A stretch of 64,000 bases of DNA from SZUA-430 sp040080835 (GTDB lineage: Bacteria; Pseudomonadota; Alphaproteobacteria; Micropepsales; Micropepsaceae), in the NCBI GenBank assembly GCA_040080835.1, contig JBEBHP010000012.1, forward strand, positions 1-64,000. The letters run 5' to 3'. The notes below the pieces were generated by a model. The model was not told the DNA's origin and ran no database searches. It was given only the letters and a program-made list of their open reading frames with translations. This document shows positions 6,955 through 15,918 of the stretch, piece by piece (the first letter of the stretch is position 1; every line of letters begins with the position of its first letter). A program made the translations under genes and the position numbers.

Positions 6955-9894
6955 ATGCGCGGACTTGCGTGGATGCTCGCATTCAGCCTGCTGGTCCCGT
7001 TCCGCGGCGTGGCCATTGCGGATGAGCTCGAGATGGATCGCCTGCAGACGCAGGATATTGATCTGCTCTACTTTGATCCGGCCCAGACGTACCTGACACC
7101 CTATGCGGCGCGTAGCTTTCTGAATTCGCTTGAGTTCCAGAAGAAAGTCTTTGACTGGCAGCCGTGGGAGCCGACGACGGTGATGCTGAAGGACTTTGGC
7201 GACTATGGCAACGCGGCCGCCCGCTCGTCACCCAACAATGCGATCACCATTGACGTTGCACCGCTGAGCCAGGCGTTTGAGACGTTCTCATCCGGCGAGC
7301 GCATCTTCACACTGATGAACCACGAGCCTGTCCACGTCGCTACGATGGACATCTGGAATGAAGACGATGCCTTCTGGCGCACGTTGTTCCAGGGCAAGCC
7401 GATGCCAATGAACCAGCATCCGGAATCGATCCTGTACAATTACCTCGCGACGCCCCGGGTGAATGTTCCGCGCTGGCTGCTGGAGGGCAGTGCGGTGTTC
7501 ATGGAGACGTGGATGGCAGGCGGGCTTGGGCGCGCGCAGGGGGCCTATGACGAAATGGTCTTCCGGTCGATGGTTCGGGATGATGCGCATTTCTACAATC
7601 CGCTTGGGCTTGAATCTGAAGGCACTGCTGTCGATTTCCAGGTGGGCGTGAACGCCTATCTCTATGGGACGCGCTTCATCAGTTACCTTGCGCTTTCACG
7701 GTCGCCTGAGAAGCTTGTGCAGTGGCTGAAGCGCGGCAAGGACAGTGCGCGCTATTATTCGAATGCATTCGAGCAGGTCTACGGTCAGTCGCTTGATGAT
7801 GTGTGGTCCGAGTGGATCCGCTGGGAACACGATTTCCAGGCAGCCAACCTGAAGCAAGTGAAACAATACGCGATTACACCGGTTCAGAAACTGACCGATC
7901 AGGCTCTGGGGTCGGTCTCACGAGCGTATTACAACGCGCAGACGCAAAGCCTTGTTGGAGGATTCCGGTATCCTGGCGTGATCGGGCACCTGGGGGTGTT
8001 GTCGCTTGCGGATGGCAAGATGCGTCAACTCACCGACATCAAGGGACCGATGCTCTACAAGGTGACGTCGCTTGCCTATGACCAGGACAGCGATACTGCA
8101 TGGTACACGACTGACAACTATGCCTACCGCGATGTGGTCCAGATAGATGTCGCGACGGGAGAAAAAAAGACGGTTCTGAAGGATGCGCGCATTGGCGACA
8201 TCGTGTTCAACGGCAAGGACCGATCGCTTTGGGGTTTCAGGCATCTGAACGGATATGTGACGCTCGTGGAGATCCCGGCGCCTTACGACACGTGGACACA
8301 GGTGCATACATGGGAGTTCGGTGAAGTTCCCTTCGATCTGGATGTTGCGCCTGACGGCGAGACGATTGCCTTCTCGATGGGGCACGTGAACGGCGACCAG
8401 ACGGTCGAGGTACACCGAATTTCAGACCTGCGTGCGGGCCTTGCGGCACCGAATACAAAATTCAGTTTCGGGTCTGCGGTGCCAGAGAATTTCGTGTTCT
8501 CCCCTGATGGCCGTTTTCTTTACGGAAGCGCATACTACACCGGCGTATCGAATATTTTCCGTTATGAAGTCAGTACAGGCAAGGTTGAAGCAGTCTCGAA
8601 TGCCGATACCGGTTTCTTCCGGCCGGTTCCCATGAGAGACGGGCGCCTGATTGCATTCGAATATACGGGGCAGGGGTTCGCGCCAGTGAAGCTTGATCCC
8701 AAACCTCTTCAGGACCTCGGAACAATCAAGTTTCTGGGCAATGAAGTGGTCAGAAAGCACCCGGTCCTCAAGAACTGGGGTGTTGGCTCGCCCAGTCGCA
8801 TTGTACTCGAGCCTCTGATCACCAATCGGGGCAAGTACATTCCTTCGGAAGAGATGCGGCTTTCCGCGATGTATCCGATCATCCAGGGATACAAGGGCTA
8901 TGGCTCTCTGGGCGTGCACGTGATGGTCGAGGATCCGATGCAGTTCAGCCGCCTTTACGCGACGGCGTCCTACACGCCGTCAGAATCGCTCAAGGAACCG
9001 GAGCGTTTCCACCTGAACCTGGAATACCGCTCGGTCAGCGCCTACATCCGCTATTGGCACAATGATGCGGATTTTTATGACCTGTTTGGCCCAACAGAAC
9101 GAAGCCGGAAAGGCGATGCGATACTCGCGGGCTACAAATGGCCGTTGACGTATGATCCGCCCATCCAGATGAACCTGTCGGCTGATGTTGCATACTACAC
9201 CGGGCTCGATACGCTTCCGGGCAACCAGAATGTTGCTGCAACAAGCGATACCATTGGAACGGGATCGCTCAAGCTTGACTACACGGATACCGACAAGTCT
9301 CTGGGCGCGGTTGATCACGAAAAAGGCTATAGGTGGCAGATCATTGCCGGCCTTGACTATTCGGGAGCGAAGTATTTCCCTCACGTTGAGGGGGGCTTTG
9401 ATTTTGGCTTTCCCATCGGTTCGGATCATACGTCAGTCTGGCTGTATTCTTCTGCCGGTCTTGCCGGCGGTCCCAGGAACAACCCCTTGACGCCGTTCTA
9501 TTTTGGCGGGTTCCGAAACAACTTTGTCGATGACAAAGAAGTGAAGCGATACAGGGAAATTGAGTCGCTACCGGGGTTTGAAATTGACGAGATTGCGGCG
9601 CGAAGTTTTGTCAAAGCGATCGCCGAACTGAATCTCAGTCCGATCCGGTTTGAAGACGCGGGTACGCCAACTCTGTTTCTGGGGTCCATCCGACCTGCAA
9701 TCTTTGGCGGTGCGCTGGTTGCAAATCCTGGCGCGAAGGATGAGCGCACAGTAGGTACGGCAGGCGCGCAACTTGACTTCAACTTTACGCTGGCGCACCG
9801 CTTGCCAATGACACTGTCTGTGGGATATGCGGCAGCTATTGAAGATCAGTCAAAGACCAAGGGCGAGTGGCTGATCTCACTCAAGATCATGTGA
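6955..9894 (+). CDS. Predicted outer-membrane HExxH metalloprotease/beta-propeller/beta-barrel protein
   Basis: A 979-aa exported protein. The start at 6955 gives a clean signal peptide (MRGLAWMLAFSLLVPF, cleaved near AIA-DE); the frame is open further back, across the terminator, which is unlikely to be coding. Domains as seen: residues 30-300 are a peptidase-MA-like domain with H123-E-x-x-H127 and Glu177 in LLEGSAVF, the gluzincin arrangement. About 320-640 has propeller-like repeats (FSPDGRFLYGS, VAPDGETIAFS). About 690-979 is strand-rich and ends LISLKIM, like an outer-membrane barrel. I infer a surface or periplasm-facing protease tethered in the outer membrane. It is followed after 22 bp by a PrsW-type protease gene. 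No exact family is recognised. Confidence 0.75.
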   Translation: MRGLAWMLAFSLLVPFRGVAIADELEMDRLQTQDIDLLYFDPAQTYLTPYAARSFLNSLEFQKKVFDWQPWEPTTVMLKDFGDYGNAAARSSPNNAITIDVAPLSQAFETFSSGERIFTLMNHEPVHVATMDIWNEDDAFWRTLFQGKPMPMNQHPESILYNYLATPRVNVPRWLLEGSAVFMETWMAGGLGRAQGAYDEMVFRSMVRDDAHFYNPLGLESEGTAVDFQVGVNAYLYGTRFISYLALSRSPEKLVQWLKRGKDSARYYSNAFEQVYGQSLDDVWSEWIRWEHDFQAANLKQVKQYAITPVQKLTDQALGSVSRAYYNAQTQSLVGGFRYPGVIGHLGVLSLADGKMRQLTDIKGPMLYKVTSLAYDQDSDTAWYTTDNYAYRDVVQIDVATGEKKTVLKDARIGDIVFNGKDRSLWGFRHLNGYVTLVEIPAPYDTWTQVHTWEFGEVPFDLDVAPDGETIAFSMGHVNGDQTVEVHRISDLRAGLAAPNTKFSFGSAVPENFVFSPDGRFLYGSAYYTGVSNIFRYEVSTGKVEAVSNADTGFFRPVPMRDGRLIAFEYTGQGFAPVKLDPKPLQDLGTIKFLGNEVVRKHPVLKNWGVGSPSRIVLEPLITNRGKYIPSEEMRLSAMYPIIQGYKGYGSLGVHVMVEDPMQFSRLYATASYTPSESLKEPERFHLNLEYRSVSAYIRYWHNDADFYDLFGPTERSRKGDAILAGYKWPLTYDPPIQMNLSADVAYYTGLDTLPGNQNVAATSDTIGTGSLKLDYTDTDKSLGAVDHEKGYRWQIIAGLDYSGAKYFPHVEGGFDFGFPIGSDHTSVWLYSSAGLAGGPRNNPLTPFYFGGFRNNFVDDKEVKRYREIESLPGFEIDEIAARSFVKAIAELNLSPIRFEDAGTPTLFLGSIRPAIFGGALVANPGAKDERTVGTAGAQLDFNFTLAHRLPMTLSVGYAAAIEDQSKTKGEWLISLKIM

Positions 9895-9916
9895 CACAGG
9901 CGCTGTCGGTTCAAAC

Positions 9917-10951
9917 ATGACGCTGAACTCAATCATGGCGGTGCCGCTGGCGCTGGTGCCGACCCTGGCCTTTCTGATCCTGCTTGATCAGCTGGACAGC
10001 TTCAAACTGGTAAGCTTTCGGGCTTTGGTCCGTGCTTTGACGGCAGGAGCGGCGCTGGCAGTGATGGCGTTTTTTGTGAACTCCGCGCTGATTGATGCGC
10101 TGTTCAAAGACTACGGCTACTATTCAAGATACGGCGCACCCATCATCGAGGAATTGTTCAAGGCTTCGTATGTAGTCATGCTGTTTCGGCAGAGGAGGGT
10201 GGGCTTTCTCATCGATGCGGCTGTTCTGGGATTTGCTGCAGGTGCGGGGTTTTCGTTTGCCGAAAACCTCTATTTTCTATGGTCGTTGTCAGACGTAAGC
10301 ATGGGAGTGTGGATTGTCAGAGGCTTTGGCACCGCAATGATGCATGGCGGCGCGACCGCGATTTTTGCGGTCCTGTCTCAAAGTCTTACCGAGCGCCACA
10401 CTCAAGGGTCGGGCATGTACTATGTGCCGGGTCTAGTTGCTGCGCTTGTGATTCATGCTGGCTTCAACCAACTGATATCTACACCTCTGGTCGCGACTGG
10501 AATGATATTGCTGTTTACGCCAGCGGCCCTGTTTCTGGTGTTTGCGAAGAGCGAGCATGGTGTTCATGATTATCTGAAAGCGGGCCACGACTTGCATGCG
10601 CGGGTTCTCCAGTCGCTTGATGAGGGATTTCTTGCGACCCCAGAGGGCAAGCTTGTCGCCGACATCGTGGGGAAGTTCAGTGGTGACCATCTGACAGGCG
10701 TGATCGACTACATCCGTTTGCATACTGAACTGGTGATGCAGGCGGAGGAGATTTTCCTGTCTCGGGAAACGCACACGAAGATTCCGATGTCTCACGACGT
10801 GCGTCAGAAATTTAGCCGGTTGCACGCACTTGAGAAGGAAATTGGCAGGACCGCTCTGCTTGCGCTCTGGCCGCACCTGAAATTCAGCCGACGGGAAATG
10901 GCAGAGCTCTATGAGTTTGAAGAGCTCTCAAGATCGCCACTCGCGAAATAG
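9917..10951 (+). CDS. PrsW family intramembrane protease
   Basis: A 344-aa protein with about eight membrane segments over residues 1-215 and a cytoplasmic helical tail. The PrsW/CPBP-type signature is present: E78-E79-x-x-K82 in IIEELFKA, then FAAGAGFSFAEN, HGGATAIFAV and a late HAGFNQL histidine. In Bacillus, PrsW cuts an anti-sigma factor within the membrane; the substrate here is unknown. The 22-bp gap after the metalloprotease/barrel gene suggests an operon, so the two proteases may work in one cell-envelope pathway (inference). Confidence 0.85.
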   Translation: MTLNSIMAVPLALVPTLAFLILLDQLDSFKLVSFRALVRALTAGAALAVMAFFVNSALIDALFKDYGYYSRYGAPIIEELFKASYVVMLFRQRRVGFLIDAAVLGFAAGAGFSFAENLYFLWSLSDVSMGVWIVRGFGTAMMHGGATAIFAVLSQSLTERHTQGSGMYYVPGLVAALVIHAGFNQLISTPLVATGMILLFTPAALFLVFAKSEHGVHDYLKAGHDLHARVLQSLDEGFLATPEGKLVADIVGKFSGDHLTGVIDYIRLHTELVMQAEEIFLSRETHTKIPMSHDVRQKFSRLHALEKEIGRTALLALWPHLKFSRREMAELYEFEELSRSPLAK

Positions 10952-11029
10952 CCGGGACAGCATTGTTGCTTCTGCGTTTACCCGCATTGCGAGAATGTTA
11001 CCGAGGGTTCCACTATTAGGGTTTTGTTA

Positions 11030-11212
11030 AGAAGTCGGCCTTATTCTTTCACAATCAGTAAACCGGCTTCCCCAGGCCGGTCTCGAGTCCCCCGCCGGCC
11101 GAGTCGTCCCCATTCATCCGGCTCTCCGGCAAAGAGGCGGCCAAACGGCACCCCCCAGTGCCTACGGGTCACGGGCGTGGATGTACCCAGCATCCACGCC
11201 CCCGCCTTTTTC
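11030..11212 (+). ncRNA. Candidate small RNA with C-rich hairpin loops
   Basis: The gap between prsW-like and the HAMP gene has no reading frame of note but is highly structured. Hairpin 1 (11062-11081) has stem ACCGGC/GCCGGT and loop TTCCCCAG. Hairpin 2 (11147-11162) has stem GGCA/TGCC and loop CCCCCCAG. The terminator hairpin (11173-11201) has loop TACCCAG. Three loops carrying a CCCAG core resemble the anti-Shine-Dalgarno loops of several alphaproteobacterial sRNAs. The 5' end is a guess, and the whole could also be a long 3' UTR of the prsW-like gene. Confidence 0.4.
11173..11212 (+). terminator. Rho-independent terminator
   Basis: A perfect 11-bp stem GGGCGTGGATG / CATCCACGCCC, with 7-nt loop TACCCAG, is followed by CCGCCTTTTTC. 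It ends either the candidate sRNA or the metalloprotease-prsW transcript. Confidence 0.8.
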
Positions 11213-11242
11213 TTGGGACCCCATGTTCATTCCTCGTAAAGT

Positions 11243-14167
11243 TCACATCGCAGCCTTGCGCTGGCTGTTGGCGTCTCCTGCGCGTGCCAACGCGGCTGCA
11301 ATGCTGTTCAGGCGCTCGATTGATGCATAGACCACAGTAATCGCGTGATCTGACTGAGCGGAGTTACCTGAGGACGCCGGCGACTGTTCCATGGGGCTTG
11401 CCGAGTTCGTCTGTGTGTGCAGGTTGGCTGCAACGGCGGCGTCGGACAGCCTGGACGTGCGCTGCTCAAGCCTGGCGATGATCTGCGCAAGTGTGTCCAG
11501 ATCATCTGCGGTCTGTTCGATGGTTCGGTTGGCAACAGGGATGGGGGCGTGCTGCAGGCTTGGGTAATCTTCACTGCTTGTCTGGCTGAGATAGGCAAAG
11601 AGTGTTTCTGCGCGCGCGCCAAGATGCTGGGAGGCCTCCCTCAGATCTTCACCACCAGATGAGGCTTTGTCGTGGGCGCCAGCTGTCATCCGCCTCAGTT
11701 CAGAAGTAATTGCGCTCAATTCAGTCCGCAATGCCGTTGCCGAGGGTGTGACTTCCCTGGCTCCTGAATCGATGTCATTCGCATGTCGCTCAAGTTTCGG
11801 AAGGCGTTGCTTCAGGTTTTCCAGCGGATCGTCGGCATGCGAGATGCTCTTTAGGTCCTGGGCAAACGCTTCCAATGCGGATGGCAGCGGCTGCGGCTGG
11901 TTTTCCTCCGAGGCCGTGCTCATTTCCTGTGCCAGGTCCTGCAAGCGCGTCAGAATCTCGTGGATTGGTATGTCACTGAGAGAACGTTGGGGCAGGCCCG
12001 ATGCGATCCCGTGTTCATGCGGGATTGTCGAGGCCGGCATTTCAGCCGTCATCAGTATGCGCTCTTCGGTCATGCGCATGGCAAGTTCACGAACATCATT
12101 ACGAAGAGTTTCAATCTGTCGCGTGAGTGGACCGACGATTTCTTCCACTCCTGGGGTCCCGCTTGTCTCCGGTTCTGCTGCCCGAGTGGGCGTGGTGCTT
12201 CGGAAGAGGTCAACGATCTGTTGAATTTCTGCAATTGAATGTTCGATCTGCCGCTCAGATTTGCCGGATCGCAGTTCGATCGCCGCGGCGGCAGTTGCAA
12301 GAACCGTCGTTGACTTTTCTGTCTGCGCATTCAAAGAATTGATCGACAAGTCGATCTTGCGACTGAGTGCTGTCGTCAGCGCCTGAATGTAAGGTGTTGT
12401 GGTGCTGCCCCGATCAAGTTGATCCTGCAATCGCAAACAAACGTCGTTCAGCTGTGAAACGATCTGACTGAACGCTTCGTGGCTCATCGGCGTTTGACGT
12501 TGCGTCTGTTCTTCCCGGAAGAGACTGACAATCTCTTCAAATTCATCGATTGACTGCTCTGTGCGCCTTTCATTCTGAGCCGTGCGGTGCTCCAACGCGG
12601 CACCTGCGGCCGCAATTGCATCTGTTGTCTCCTTCGCGCGTCGCTCAATGCCGCCAAGGGTTGCTTCGATGCCGGCTTCCAGTTTGTCCAGACCATGAAG
12701 CTTTTGCTGCAGGCGATTGTCGACGGTATCCACCACACCATTGAGTTGGCTGGCCAATCCCCTGACGTTTTCTGCAGTGGAGGAAGCATCCGAAGAAATG
12801 CGGTCGCAGGCGGTAAAAAAAGCGCCCTGAATGGCTTGTGCGCTGTCCGCAGCTTTCTTGAATGCAGTAATTGATGTCGTGATGCCATCGACCGCGTTTC
12901 CGGTTTTGACTCTGACAAGGTCCACAGCATCCGACAGTTGCCTGCCGCTCTGTTCAAACTGACCTGTGATCTGTTCGAGACGTCCTGTGCGCTCTTCCGC
13001 TGCTGTCACAAGCTTCGACATCGAATTGTGCAGATTTGTGGATGCGCCCGAGAATGCGTCCTTGGCTGCCTTGCCCACGGTCATTGCAATTTCGTCAAAC
13101 TTGGGCCCGTAGTCTCCCAATTTCTGCAACGACTCTTCAAACTGCTGACGTTGTGCCTGATGCGTTTCTGAAATCTCAGCGGTGGCTGTCATGAGCGCTT
13201 CAGCTGCGGATGTCACTCCGGATGCCAGCTTTTCAAGCAGGACTGATGCTTCGCCCTCAAGGCGAAGGTGCACTTCGCCTTTCTGGGCCAGAGCCTTGAG
13301 CGTCTCGGTTTCGTTGAGGCTCTTCCGGAGTTTCTCACCGGCGCGTGCCATTGTTCCGATCTCGTCGGACCTATCTGTCCCCCAAATCCTCTGGTTGACG
13401 TGACCATCGCTGACAGCGTTCAGGCTTTGCTCGAGTGATTTTAGAGGCTGGGTGATCCCAAGCTGCAACAGTCCCGCTGCTGCGAGCAAACCACACACCA
13501 GAAGGGCGAGCGTGCAAACAATCAGCATCTGGCTCCAGCTCAACGCCCAGGCAATGCTGCCCATCTGGTGGGACTGGGTTTGCGAGCGCAATCGCTCGAG
13601 AGCTGTACGCAACGTCAAGTAAGTCGCTTCCAGCTGCGGAAACTGAGGCATCGATTCCAGTGCGTCCATCGATGCGGAACCGCGCAGCGCCGCGGGACCC
13701 AAGTCGGGGGATATCCTTGCCACGTGGGCAAACTCTTCAACCACACTGCCGATATCGCTTATCGTTTGCGTGGCCGCCGGAGTTTCACTGTAGAGTTTCC
13801 GAAGGATATCCAGCGTTCTGGCCGCCTCCATGGCACGCTGAGACATCTGTTCGCGGGCGGATACGTCTCCTGTAAGCCTGAAGCTCCGATACGACTTGAG
13901 GTACCCGTTGTAGCCAAGCATCTGCTCGATCGCAGCGATCTTTTCGGACGCTTGCCTACTGGCAGATTCAGGGTCATTCAGTCCGCGCTGAACCTCGCTG
14001 ACAAAGCCTACGAAGTAGCTGCCGCCAACAACAATGATTGCCGCAACGATTGCAGCTGAAACCGCGAATGCCCGGCTGATCCAAGAAAGCGTGCGCACCA
14101 ATCCCCCCGGGAGCGGCTTTACCGCTCGCGCATGCTGTGATTCGTCACTGGAGTTTAGGCGAGGCAA
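11243..14167 (-). CDS. HAMP-domain membrane protein with long coiled-coil output region
   Basis: A 974-aa protein. TM1 is about residues 33-55, followed by a periplasmic helical region (56-212) like the four-helix sensors of chemoreceptors; TM2 is about 214-236, then a HAMP domain (237-290, ITQPLKSLEQSLNAV...DEIGTM). The remaining 680 residues are heptad-rich coiled coil. It contains an internal duplication around residues 515-550 and 620-660 (ERRTEQSIDEFEEIVSLF versus SERQIEHSIAEIQQIVDLF). I do not see the conserved methyl-accepting hairpin tip, nor kinase, GGDEF or phosphatase motifs. It lies downstream of the minus-strand tad genes, so a surface-sensing or pilus-linked role is conceivable but unproven. 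Confidence 0.75.
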   Translation of the reverse strand: MPRLNSSDESQHARAVKPLPGGLVRTLSWISRAFAVSAAIVAAIIVVGGSYFVGFVSEVQRGLNDPESASRQASEKIAAIEQMLGYNGYLKSYRSFRLTGDVSAREQMSQRAMEAARTLDILRKLYSETPAATQTISDIGSVVEEFAHVARISPDLGPAALRGSASMDALESMPQFPQLEATYLTLRTALERLRSQTQSHQMGSIAWALSWSQMLIVCTLALLVCGLLAAAGLLQLGITQPLKSLEQSLNAVSDGHVNQRIWGTDRSDEIGTMARAGEKLRKSLNETETLKALAQKGEVHLRLEGEASVLLEKLASGVTSAAEALMTATAEISETHQAQRQQFEESLQKLGDYGPKFDEIAMTVGKAAKDAFSGASTNLHNSMSKLVTAAEERTGRLEQITGQFEQSGRQLSDAVDLVRVKTGNAVDGITTSITAFKKAADSAQAIQGAFFTACDRISSDASSTAENVRGLASQLNGVVDTVDNRLQQKLHGLDKLEAGIEATLGGIERRAKETTDAIAAAGAALEHRTAQNERRTEQSIDEFEEIVSLFREEQTQRQTPMSHEAFSQIVSQLNDVCLRLQDQLDRGSTTTPYIQALTTALSRKIDLSINSLNAQTEKSTTVLATAAAAIELRSGKSERQIEHSIAEIQQIVDLFRSTTPTRAAEPETSGTPGVEEIVGPLTRQIETLRNDVRELAMRMTEERILMTAEMPASTIPHEHGIASGLPQRSLSDIPIHEILTRLQDLAQEMSTASEENQPQPLPSALEAFAQDLKSISHADDPLENLKQRLPKLERHANDIDSGAREVTPSATALRTELSAITSELRRMTAGAHDKASSGGEDLREASQHLGARAETLFAYLSQTSSEDYPSLQHAPIPVANRTIEQTADDLDTLAQIIARLEQRTSRLSDAAVAANLHTQTNSASPMEQSPASSGNSAQSDHAITVVYASIERLNSIAAALARAGDANSQRKAAM

Positions 14168-14245
14168 TCCTGAGAGGGGAGGGATTGCGCGTGCGCGTCA
14201 CATATATGGTTCGCGCAGTATCGAAAAATGCTTTTGGCTCACCTG

Positions 14246-14470
14246 TCAGGCTGACTTATTGCGTTCGATGCGTTCCAGAATTGAGTCCATTCTGGCGAGC
14301 ACACGGGTCAACTGATCAACGGTTGAATCGTGTGCTGCACGCCATGCCGAGACGTGTCGCTTCAAGCCAACACTCAAGGTGTCGAGTTCGCGTGCTTCCA
14401 GTTGCAGGCTGCTGGAGAAAGAGCTGAGTGAGTCAGTTGCATTTGTCTGCGTCGACTGCGCGGGTGTCAT
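14246..14470 (-). CDS. Small helical protein upstream of the HAMP gene
   Basis: A 74-aa polar, Ser/Thr-rich at the N-terminus, then amphipathic helix (ARELDTLSVGLKRHVSAW ... RVLARMDSILERIERNKSA). No signal peptide or membrane segment. It ends 78 bp before the HAMP/coiled-coil gene on the same strand and follows the TadE-like gene. The ribosome binding site is weak (GGAG 13 bp upstream), so translation is less certain. No family is recognised; a coiled-coil partner of the HAMP protein is a guess. Confidence 0.5.
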   Translation of the reverse strand: MTPAQSTQTNATDSLSSFSSSLQLEARELDTLSVGLKRHVSAWRAAHDSTVDQLTRVLARMDSILERIERNKSA

Positions 14471-14565
14471 AGTGAAGTTCTTGCTCCGGCCAAACGGCGC
14501 TTGTCAAAATTCCATCGTTGGATTGACGCTAACCCCGAGAAGTAAAGAGTGCGTAAGTATCGTCT

Positions 14566-15102
14566 CTATGGAATGCGAGTAACTGTAAGAGACCGGCGAG
14601 GCTTCAAGTAGAACGAGTCGGTTAAGTCCGTGCGTGGCAGAAATGATGCAAACATCGGGTCATAGCCATACTGAACCTCGACCATGATCGCTCCCTGGAA
14701 AGCCGCAATCAATCCAGCTGGAAACACCGAGGCGTCGACCACGCTGTTCGCGGTGCGTGGCGCAGTATTGCGTGCGTCGCTCCAGGCGATGCGATACGTG
14801 GTTCCGTCCGCATCTGCAACGACCGAACTGATGGTGATTTTTGCCTGCGCCGGGTCTACCGGGTCGCATATCGCGTTGATTGCACCGAATACGTCCGACA
14901 TTTCGGCATTTGAAATGCTTGCTTCCTGAGCGACAAGGTCGGCTGCCGTCGATGAAAGCGAAGCCACACGGCGTGCGACAGTGATGTAGTTCGATGTTTC
15001 GACCACGCCCAGAAACATAATGACCATGACGGGCAATATGAATGCGAATTCAATCGCCGCAAGACCGTGGTCTGATTTCCAAAGGCGCTTCAGGAAGCTC
15101 AT
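14566..15102 (-). CDS. TadE/TadG-like pseudopilin
   Basis: A 178-aa minor pilin-like protein. The N-terminal TadE motif is clear: basic lead (KRLWKSDHG), then LAAIEFAFILPVMVIMFLGVVE with the Glu typical of prepilins cut by the CpaA peptidase. The rest is a small periplasmic domain. The ATG at 15102 has GGAAGGGG at 8-bp spacing and is preferred over 15138, which would overlap the upstream TadE gene. Expected role: minor component or assembly factor of the Flp pilus. Confidence 0.85.
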   Translation of the reverse strand: MSFLKRLWKSDHGLAAIEFAFILPVMVIMFLGVVETSNYITVARRVASLSSTAADLVAQEASISNAEMSDVFGAINAICDPVDPAQAKITISSVVADADGTTYRIAWSDARNTAPRTANSVVDASVFPAGLIAAFQGAIMVEVQYGYDPMFASFLPRTDLTDSFYLKPRRSLTVTRIP

Positions 15103-15124
15103 GAAAGATACCCCTTCCGTTTTG

Positions 15125-15661
15125 CTAGAACGGTTCATTTCGGAATGCCGTTGCCGAGGACAGCAAGCGGCTGTGCCCTGTCATGTTTGAATAGGTCAAG
15201 CCAGTCGGCGTGAGCATTGGCCAGGCATAAAATGCCCTCACGACGACGACATCGCCGGCCGTACCGATCTGAAATTGAGAGTTTCCGGCAAACGTGCCGT
15301 CCGGGTTGAGTGCGGGAGGCGTCGCAATGGTGCCGAAGCTGGTGAACTTTCGCACGTCAATCACCAAGTGTGAATCGCAAGCCAGCAATGGTGTGATCCT
15401 GGCGCAAATAAGATCCCGAAACTGGGTTTGCGTCATTGCTGCTGCCTGAGCCTGTCCGGTACGTATCTCCCGTGAGGCAGCTGCTACAGCGTTCTCAAGT
15501 GCCGATGTCGCAAAGTAGACCAGAGAAACGTCGAAGATTGCGAACATCAGAGAAAAGAACGGAAGGGCGACGATTGCAAATTCGATCGCAGTGGTCCCCG
15601 AGGTTTTCCTCCGGAACTTTCCCAGAAACGAAAGCACGTTTTGGAAGGGACGCATGGCCAT
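15125..15661 (-). CDS. tadE: TadE family pilus protein
   Basis: A 178-aa pseudopilin-like protein with the TadE signature TTAIEFAIVALPFFSLMFAIFD after a basic leader (FRRKTSG), the same organisation as the next gene 22 bp downstream. The two are paralogues and likely cotranscribed. They act with the Flp pilin and the CpaA peptidase encoded on the other strand. TadE versus TadF/G naming cannot be settled from sequence alone. Confidence 0.85.
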   Translation of the reverse strand: MAMRPFQNVLSFLGKFRRKTSGTTAIEFAIVALPFFSLMFAIFDVSLVYFATSALENAVAAASREIRTGQAQAAAMTQTQFRDLICARITPLLACDSHLVIDVRKFTSFGTIATPPALNPDGTFAGNSQFQIGTAGDVVVVRAFYAWPMLTPTGLTYSNMTGHSRLLSSATAFRNEPF

Positions 15662-15866
15662 CTCCGCAGAACTCTCCTGCCTTCAGTGCTGGAGTCTAGG
15701 TCAATGTATTGCGGTGACGCTTTATAAAATGTCTCAACTGCATGCGAAGCGCGCTGGAGCATGTCAGCATGGTAAGTTTTATCTTAACAGCACCGTTCAA
15801 TATTTAGCTGCTTGCAGCGGATTTGAACAAATTCCTGCAGAACAGGGCGTGATCGATGCGATGGTC

Positions 15867-15894
15867 GCAAAAACGGCCCGACCGGGGTCGGGCC
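15867..15894 (-). terminator. Rho-independent terminator (minus strand)
   Basis: The 9-bp perfect stem GGCCCGACC/GGTCGGGCC is followed, read on the minus strand, by GTTTTTG. It lies just after the pilus/secretin N-domain gene ending at 15919 and separates it from tadE. Confidence 0.75.
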
Positions 15895-15918
15895 ATTTGT
15901 AGTCCGGTCGGTGTGCGA

